Positions 58,847 to 64,000 of a stretch of 64,000 nt of DNA are shown here, in pieces. The translations under genes were made by a program, and so were the position numbers. How positions within the stretch are numbered: position 1 is the stretch's first letter; each line of letters starts with the position of its first letter. The stretch is taken from contig CBDUGP010000027.1 of the NCBI GenBank assembly GCA_965366625.1, positions 21,678-85,677 on the forward strand, given 5' to 3'. This DNA is from JAUIJL01 sp965366625 (GTDB lineage Bacteria > Acidobacteriota > Thermoanaerobaculia > Multivoradales > J023). The notes beneath the pieces were generated by a model. It was not told where the DNA came from. It saw nothing but the letters and a program-made list of their open reading frames with translations, and did no database searches.

Positions 58847-60312
58847 GGCAGGATCTCCAGACGATGAATCCGAATCACCACGTCCTTGGGCAAGGTGTCG
58901 AATCGGCGCAAGATCAAACGCCGTCCTTGGACGGGTCGATCCAGGTGCACGACCGTCCGAAACGTTTGGCGAAAGAATTGTCCGTCGTCCGTCACCCGAT
59001 GGCTCCAAGCTTGGGCTGTGGACGGCATCTGGCGGACCAGATCGGGCCGTCCCGAAGCCCAATCGTCCGTGTCCGAGCCCGCGTGAACGGCTTCATCCAC
59101 CAATCGCTGATTTTCGCTGTCGATGTAGATTCGAAAAACATCGGTGCCGGGCTCGAGGGACGCGCCGTGCACCAGATCCGTTTCCAGCACCACGGTGTTT
59201 ACGGGTGTCGACGAAATCGGCAGCTCGACCCGGAATTGGGCATGGGAGAGGATTTCCGTCCGCCGATCGATCAGCAGGCGAGAGCTGCTTTCGGTTGTCA
59301 GCACCAAGATCGAAAAAGCCGCGGTCAAGACCACGGTAAGGGCTCGGCTGCCCAGCCAGGGAGCCGCAAAAGCCACCATCAACAGGGTCAGAAACGGCCA
59401 CGGCGAGCTTTGCAGCAGCTCCAGCCAGGCGAGCGCCGGGGCCGGACGGAACCACGGATAGGCCGACGGCACCAGCAGGGCCGACAACAGAATCGTCGCG
59501 CTGAGCCGAATTTCCGGTTGGGCGAGCAGCCGGGCTGAGCGCGGGGGCTGACGTTCAGGTCCCGAGTCTTTGCTTGGAGCGGGCCGTGGGCCGACGAAGC
59601 GGTAACCGACACAAGCCGCCGTGAGCCCAGCCAGAATCAGCAAAGAATTCAGGCTCCACCCGGGGCCGGCCGCCGCCGCGCCGCAAGCGACCAACATGGC
59701 CATCGAGCTGTGGGTGGCCCACGCCAGAGCCCGAATCAACAGGGCGGCGAAACACGGTAGGGCCAAGAGGGTCCACGGCAGCGGCTCGCTGCTGAGCAGG
59801 TTGGAATAGGGGGCCAGGAGCAGGTCTCCATGGACGAAGGATTGCAAGGCGACGGCCCAAGCGAAGAGGCCAAGGAAAGGTAGGTTTTTCGTCCGCCAAA
59901 GCCGGGAGGCGACGAAACCCAAGGTTCCGGCGAGCAGCAAACCCACCCACGCCCCGCGGTGGGGGCCGTAATGCAGGGTCCAACCCACGAAGGCGCACGC
60001 CGTGCCGATCGCCACCAGCCACGACGAATTGTCGTCGGTGCCGAGGCTTCCGAGGGCCACACCGCTCAAGCCGAGGATCCAAGCGACCGAGGCGGCCAAG
60101 AAAAAAGTCTCGGGTCGTTGTCCGGGATCCCGCTGCCACCAACCGAAAGTCGCTACGGCGCCGCCGGCCAGTCCGGCGGGCCAAGTCACGTTCCAAATCC
60201 ACAGGGTGAGATCCCTCACGGCTCGGCCGGCCGACTGCTTGGGTGAACGATCGGCGCTTGGGGTCTGGTGGGGCGCCGAGGGGTAGGCACCGGAGGGTGG
60301 GGGAGTGGACAT
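58843..60312 (-). CDS. Polytopic membrane protein, unknown
   Basis: Not assigned to a family. The 489-aa product has about nine hydrophobic helices (from about 36 on) and a soluble C-terminal part (about 370-489) rich in beta structure. In layout it resembles the downstream GT-C-like protein, with a polytopic membrane part and a soluble tail, so the two may work together. It is the first gene of the minus-strand surface-glycan operon. ATG 60312 has no Shine-Dalgarno but a TAAAAT box ten bases upstream, suggesting a leaderless message. Confidence 0.7.
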   Translation of the reverse strand: MSTPPPSGAYPSAPHQTPSADRSPKQSAGRAVRDLTLWIWNVTWPAGLAGGAVATFGWWQRDPGQRPETFFLAASVAWILGLSGVALGSLGTDDNSSWLVAIGTACAFVGWTLHYGPHRGAWVGLLLAGTLGFVASRLWRTKNLPFLGLFAWAVALQSFVHGDLLLAPYSNLLSSEPLPWTLLALPCFAALLIRALAWATHSSMAMLVACGAAAAGPGWSLNSLLILAGLTAACVGYRFVGPRPAPSKDSGPERQPPRSARLLAQPEIRLSATILLSALLVPSAYPWFRPAPALAWLELLQSSPWPFLTLLMVAFAAPWLGSRALTVVLTAAFSILVLTTESSSRLLIDRRTEILSHAQFRVELPISSTPVNTVVLETDLVHGASLEPGTDVFRIYIDSENQRLVDEAVHAGSDTDDWASGRPDLVRQMPSTAQAWSHRVTDDGQFFRQTFRTVVHLDRPVQGRRLILRRFDTLPKDVVIRIHRLEILP

Positions 60313-60322
60313 CGGAGGTTTG

Positions 60323-60328
60323 ATTTTA
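60323..60328 (-). promoter_or_regulatory. -10 box close to the start codon
   Basis: On the minus strand TAAAAT (five of six consensus bases) lies ten bases before ATG 60312. No clear -35. Spacing fits a leaderless transcript. Confidence 0.35.
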
Positions 60329-60391
60329 TCTCCGAAGTCTCCGTTTATGCGGTTCGGGTGCGAAAGGGGCGAATTTGCCTGCCTGCGCGCA

Positions 60392-60421
60392 TTGACGCTG
60401 GTTGCGGGCCGTGGATATGCT
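60392..60421 (+). promoter_or_regulatory. serS promoter candidate (leaderless)
   Basis: TTGACG (60392-60397), 18-bp spacer, TATGCT (60416-60421), then only nine bases to the ATG at 60431. Transcription would start about three bases before the start codon; there is no Shine-Dalgarno. Confidence 0.5.
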
Positions 60422-60430
60422 CCGCCCGCC

Positions 60431-61711
60431 ATGTTATCCAGAGACCTTCTTCGCAACGAGTCCGATCGTGCCCGTGCTCTTCTCGCCAGCCGGGGTTTTG
60501 ACATCACCGCCCTCGACCAATGGCTCAGCCTCGATGCCGAGCGCCGATCCGGCTTGGTGGAAGTGGAAGACCTGAAAAGGCGCCGCAACGAGTCGAGCAA
60601 GGCCATCGGCCAGATCAAGCGCGAAGGGGGCGACGCCTCCGCTCAAATCGCCGAAGTCGGTGAGATCAAGTCGCGCATTGAAACCTTGACCGGCCGTTTG
60701 GAGGAAGTCGAGGCCGAGTTGCTGCAAACCGAACTCGGCATTCCGAACGTGCCCGATGCCTCGGTGCCCGAAGGCGCGGACGAAGCTTCGAATCGAGAAG
60801 AGCGTCGTGTGGGTGAGCCCCGGACCTTCGATTTCGAGCCCAAAGCCCATTGGGATCTCGGCCCCGAGTTGGGAATTCTCGATTTCGAGCGTGGCGCCAA
60901 GCTGGCGGGAGCGCGTTTCACGGTCTACTGCGGCATGGGCGCGCGTCTCGAACGGGCGCTGATCAACTTCATGCTCGACCTGCACACCGGCGAGCACGGT
61001 TACACCGAGCTGTTGCCGCCCTTCATCGTCAATCGCGACGCCCTGGTGGGCACCGGCCAGTTGCCGAAATTCGAGGAAGACCTTTTCCGTCTCGAGCCGA
61101 AGGGTCTCTTCCTGATCCCCACCGCCGAAGTGCCGGTGACCAACTTTCACCGCGAAGAAATCTTGGACGAGGAAACCTTGCCTCTCCGGTACACAGCCTT
61201 CACGCCGTGTTTCCGGGCCGAAGCCGGCTCCCACGGCAAGGACGTCCGCGGACTGATCCGTCAGCATCAATTCAACAAGGTCGAGCTGGTGCAGATCACG
61301 ACCCCGGAGCAGAGTTTCGAAGCGTTGGAGCAGCTGACGTCCCATGCGGAGAAAGTGCTGCAAATGTTGGAGCTGCCCTATCGGGTCATGACCCTTTCCA
61401 CGGGCGACATGGGTTTCTCCGCGGCCAAGACCTACGATCTCGAAGTCTGGCTTCCCGGCCAGAACGCCTACCGCGAGATCTCCTCGTGCTCCAACTGCAC
61501 CGACTTCCAAGCCCGTCGGGCCAAGATCCGATATCGGTCCAAGGGCGACAAGCCGCAGCTGGCCCACACCCTGAACGGCTCCGGGCTGGCGGTCGGTCGT
61601 ACCCTGATCGCCATTTTGGAAAACTTCCAACAAGCCGACGGCTCGATTACCTTGCCGGAAGTCCTGCGGCCGTATCTCGGTGGACTTTCGAAAATCGAAC
61701 CGAAAGGGTAG
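60431..61711 (+). CDS. serS: Seryl-tRNA synthetase
   Basis: Charges tRNA-Ser (and tRNA-Sec) with serine. The N-terminal coiled-coil arm that holds the tRNA long variable arm runs from about 30 to 105. The class II core follows with motif 1 near GYTELLPPFIVNRDAL, motif 2 in TPCFRAEAGSHGKDVRGLIRQHQF (FRAE and the RQHQF strand) and motif 3 in GSGLAVGRTLIAIL. The serine-site TAEVPVTNFHREE and the EISSCSNCTDFQARR segment are intact. Length 426 aa is standard. Its own substrate tRNA-Ser lies 49 bp downstream on the same strand. Confidence 0.97.
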   Translation: MLSRDLLRNESDRARALLASRGFDITALDQWLSLDAERRSGLVEVEDLKRRRNESSKAIGQIKREGGDASAQIAEVGEIKSRIETLTGRLEEVEAELLQTELGIPNVPDASVPEGADEASNREERRVGEPRTFDFEPKAHWDLGPELGILDFERGAKLAGARFTVYCGMGARLERALINFMLDLHTGEHGYTELLPPFIVNRDALVGTGQLPKFEEDLFRLEPKGLFLIPTAEVPVTNFHREEILDEETLPLRYTAFTPCFRAEAGSHGKDVRGLIRQHQFNKVELVQITTPEQSFEALEQLTSHAEKVLQMLELPYRVMTLSTGDMGFSAAKTYDLEVWLPGQNAYREISSCSNCTDFQARRAKIRYRSKGDKPQLAHTLNGSGLAVGRTLIAILENFQQADGSITLPEVLRPYLGGLSKIEPKG

Positions 61712-61759
61712 GCTCGTACACCCGCGGCGGACTCGTCCAACGAGTTCGTCGAGGATCCC

Positions 61760-61849
61760 GGAGGGATGGCTGAGTGGCCGAAAGCGACGGTCTTGAAAAC
61801 CGTTGACCATTAACGTGGTCCGTGGGTTCGAATCCCACTCCCTCCGCCA
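61760..61849 (+). tRNA. tRNA-Ser (anticodon UGA)
   Basis: 90-nt cloverleaf with a long variable arm. Acceptor GGAGGGA (61760-61766) pairs with TCCCTCC (61839-61845), discriminator G, and CCA is encoded (61847-61849). The anticodon stem ACGGT/ACCGT encloses the loop CTTGAAA, giving TGA. The variable arm GACCAT/GTGGTC and T-loop TTCGAAT fit tRNA-Ser. Confidence 0.96.
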
Positions 61850-62126
61850 CATCGCCCCTCCCTTGCTTGCAGACGTTTATTCCCGCCGTACTCCTGGTGG
61901 GGGAGTACAGCGCCACTCCCTGCCCTACGTCGAAGCCCCAAGCACCCTTTCCAGACCACTGCCGAATCGTAGTTTCTCTCTTGCATCAGAAGCTCTCCGT
62001 TACGATTGATAATGTCATTGTAGCATATGCTGGCCCGCAACGATAAACCTGGAGCGTATTGCGCTACCGCAAGCGGCCTGGACAGCCAGCCACCGCCTCA
62101 TGCCAAAAGAGCGAGGCGGCTGATTT
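61850..62126. other. 277-bp gap between tRNA-Ser and the first island gene
   Basis: No gene or clear terminator seen. Base composition falls here. No copy of the tRNA 3' end is found in the rest of the window, so only one potential attachment end is visible. Confidence 0.4.
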
Positions 62127-62957
62127 CTACGGGGTATTGGCCCGCTCAGCCAATGCAGCGTACAAATCCGCCAATTCACGGGCACGTTCCGTATTTCCGA
62201 TTTCCTGATAGAAGGTCTGCGTCAGGGCAACCATCCCTTTATAATTCTCGGAGGTCATGGCCTCGGGATGGCGGGCGTAAATCGCGAACGCTTCTTCGTA
62301 AAGGGCTTCGGCGCGAGCCGCGTTAGCGTGAGGATTTTCTGGCTTCGTTGAGGGGGCAAATAGAAATGCAAGATTGCCCAGCTGTTCGGCGCGTTGGATC
62401 GAATTCCGTCCGTACACGCGTTCGGCGATATCGATTGCCCGCTCCATGAGGTGGAGCCCCAACTCAGGATCTTCTCGCCATTCCTCCAGGGCGGAACCCT
62501 CCAAAAATGGAATGAGAACGCCCGTCTCTTCATGGTGATCGATCGCGCTGATGGCAGCAACCGCGTCAGCATATATGTCCCGCCGTCTGCTGCCAGGGGT
62601 TGCGATATCCCATACGAGCCTTGCCTCAAAAGATAGCGCCAATAGCCGGGCGGCGTCGGGGGAACGCTCCGCTGTTTTTGCTTGCTGCTCGCAGTCTTCA
62701 ATCATCTTCTCAAGCTGGGCAATTCCTCGCTTTTTCCCTGCGAGCCATGCCTCTTTGATGGCGTCGGATTGTTGCTGCGTCCCTCCCCCGCTCTTGGCAA
62801 AAATATGCATTTGAGACATATAGGTGCCGTAATGGGTCAACTGCCTGGCTGCTTCCAGGTTTTGCGGCTTGCAGCTATCTTTCGCAAGCGAGGGATGGCT
62901 GATCAACAAGGATGTTCCCATTGTCAAGCAAAGCGCCAACATGTTTTTAGTATTCAT
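62127..62957 (-). CDS. Secreted helical-repeat (TPR-like) protein, unknown
   Basis: Not recognised. 276 aa with a signal peptide (about 1-25, cleavage near PSLAKDSC), then helical repeats resembling TPR units (for example HANAARAEALYEEAFAIYARHP and NTERARELADLYAALAERA). ATG 62957 has GGAG six bases upstream; the earlier ATG at 62972, overlapping the previous gene, is possible. Base composition is lower than in the left part of the window (about 55% in sampled lines). Probably co-expressed with the metallopeptidase-like gene. Confidence 0.65.
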   Translation of the reverse strand: MNTKNMLALCLTMGTSLLISHPSLAKDSCKPQNLEAARQLTHYGTYMSQMHIFAKSGGGTQQQSDAIKEAWLAGKKRGIAQLEKMIEDCEQQAKTAERSPDAARLLALSFEARLVWDIATPGSRRRDIYADAVAAISAIDHHEETGVLIPFLEGSALEEWREDPELGLHLMERAIDIAERVYGRNSIQRAEQLGNLAFLFAPSTKPENPHANAARAEALYEEAFAIYARHPEAMTSENYKGMVALTQTFYQEIGNTERARELADLYAALAERANTP

Positions 62958-62968
62958 CTTGATCTCCA

Positions 62969-63718
62969 TCACAGCACGGGAAGATTACAGGCTTCGGCCA
63001 CTACAAATGAGATGCCGAGCGAATTTGGGTAATTGCCGGGCCCAGCAGTTTCGGTCCAATCCTCACCTTGCCCCGACACATGCAAAGCCTCGTGGATGAG
63101 CAGCGTTGCTACTGCCTCATCCCTAAAGCCTTCGATTGCGTCACAGACGTAAATCTGTGGCACATGTTTACCCGGACTCGCATAATAGGCTGGGCGACCG
63201 TCGGGCTCGTCACAGCGGTTAAAAGGCTGGATGTGTTGGCCATCAAGCCATTGAATTTTATTGAGCACGGTAACACCGTCAAGCGGGAGGGGTGAGTTTG
63301 CAAACAGTGCGGCACATTCTGGGAGGTTCTGGAGCGCCTGAATCGCCTTTACTTTTGCTTTGTTGATTTTCCGCTTTTGACCATCGGAAACCTCGCCCGA
63401 TTGTGGGGTCGCCCCAGCAAGGCGACCATTGCCGCGAAAGCTGCCGCCTGGGTCGATGATGTCCGGAGGTCCACCGTTTGGGTCACGGCGGGCCCAGCCG
63501 TTGCCGCCTGCCCCTTCGTCCGGGCAGCGGATCTCGAATTCCGTTCCATTGTTCCAGGTCCATTCGATGCAGGTGCAGCGCGGGTCAAAGCTGCATCTGA
63601 CTGCTTCTACCGCATTGGCGGGAAAAGCTAGAGAAAGCATTAAGAGCGCAGAGATGCTCACGGGTCTTAGCGCATCTCCTAGACGTGAAATCTTGACGCA
63701 CGTCCGGAAACCTCTCAT
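62969..63718 (-). CDS. Secreted protein with HExxH zinc-peptidase motif, unknown
   Basis: Not assigned to a family. 249 aa with an N-terminal signal segment (about 15-35, ending PANAVEA), a cysteine-containing middle part (RCSFDPRCTCIEW) and, near the C-terminus, LLIHEALHVSGQGEDW, the HExxH pattern of zinc-dependent peptidases (gluzincin-like). A third metal ligand might be a Glu in the following helix (VVAEACN). The proposed start is ATG 63718 with GAGGA eight bases upstream; ATG 63739 is upstream. First of a two-gene unit, its stop close to the next start. No inhibitor or immunity gene is obvious. Confidence 0.65.
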   Translation of the reverse strand: MRGFRTCVKISRLGDALRPVSISALLMLSLAFPANAVEAVRCSFDPRCTCIEWTWNNGTEFEIRCPDEGAGGNGWARRDPNGGPPDIIDPGGSFRGNGRLAGATPQSGEVSDGQKRKINKAKVKAIQALQNLPECAALFANSPLPLDGVTVLNKIQWLDGQHIQPFNRCDEPDGRPAYYASPGKHVPQIYVCDAIEGFRDEAVATLLIHEALHVSGQGEDWTETAGPGNYPNSLGISFVVAEACNLPVL

Positions 63719-63902
63719 GACGGGGGTCCTCACTGGCATTTGTGTGTATGGCGGAGTGCCGTGAGGGAGCGTATGGCAACGGAGTATTTGGTCACAAGAG
63801 GGGCTTTGTCTGTGGATTTAGTAGAAAGGCGATGCGGAAGGGAAGCTTTTTGGGAAGGCAGGGTCAAGTCGTCCAGCCTTCGGGATCGAGCCTGCCTGGC
63901 TC

Positions 63903-64000
63903 CTACTCATCAGCACCGAACTCGATGAAGACGGGCAGGTCGACCGGTCCTACGATCCGCGAGGTTTCCTGACCTCCGAATGCCATCCGGAAAAGGGCGG
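63903..64000 (-). CDS. Partial gene, C-terminal end only
   Basis: A minus-strand frame open from the right edge to TAG at 63905-63903, giving 31 residues that end in DLPVFIEFGADE, with codon use like the neighbours. The start is outside the window. No family recognised. The 63719-63902 gap between it and the metallopeptidase-like gene shows nothing. Confidence 0.4.
   Translation of the reverse strand, partial: ALFRMAFGGQETSRIVGPVDLPVFIEFGADE

Overview
The window is a high-G+C bacterial chromosome segment (about 60% G+C in lines I sampled) with closely packed genes. The gene families point to an Acidobacteriota-like organism, perhaps near Thermoanaerobaculia or Holophagae. The main evidence is two tandem GWxTD plus VWFA-related secreted proteins, a DUF5916 outer-surface protein, an NtrY/DUF4390 pair, many hybrid sensor kinases and a 14-repeat Reg_prop kinase. 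This placement is inferred from families; there is no rRNA gene to test it. No CRISPR array, phage or complete insertion sequence is visible.

Layout. 1-9.7 kb: a PDZ-membrane-GAF-GGDEF diguanylate cyclase (cut at the left edge), a HlyD-type adaptor with two LolD/MacB-type ATPases but no permease, a helical-repeat protein, a VanZ-like membrane protein, a PhaR-like regulator and two very small genes, each closed by a strong terminator. 9.7-15.6 kb: a LysW carrier-protein cluster (lysW-X-Y-Z-J-K) converting alpha-aminoadipate to lysine (or glutamate to ornithine). 15.5-24.9 kb: a phosphorelay block with a sensor kinase, a lone receiver, a lone Hpt protein, a hybrid kinase with receiver and Hpt, a receiver-Ser/Thr kinase fusion and a PAS/GAF hybrid kinase. 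25.1-32.4 kb: Maf, the two 910-residue GWxTD-VWFA paralogues and a cysteine desulfurase. 32.6-42.6 kb: DUF5916 protein, NtrY-like kinase with DUF4390, SmpB, an AhpD-like protein and an ECF vitamin transporter (T, fused A-A', S). 42.7-50.3 kb: Reg_prop hybrid kinase and a ferric iron ABC importer with a Fur-like palindrome. 50.3-60.3 kb: one long minus-strand surface-polysaccharide operon with two GT-C-like or polytopic membrane proteins, three GT2 transferases and a nucleotide-transporter-like protein with HEAT repeats. 60.4-61.85 kb: serS and tRNA-Ser(UGA). Beyond the tRNA, to the right edge, base composition drops and secreted proteins of unknown function appear, which suggests an island at the tRNA.

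Two genome-scale patterns are not explained by the genes. First, a roughly 215-bp MITE-like element with TA-flanked inverted ends built on GGGCCTGTCCAG occurs three times, always between genes; one copy splits the otherwise overlapping lys operon. Second, short tandem duplications with a period of almost always 15 bp (sometimes 9, 12 or 18) occur at more than fifteen loci, in coding and non-coding DNA alike. At two operon junctions they have duplicated the ATGA stop/start overlap, creating extra in-frame start codons.
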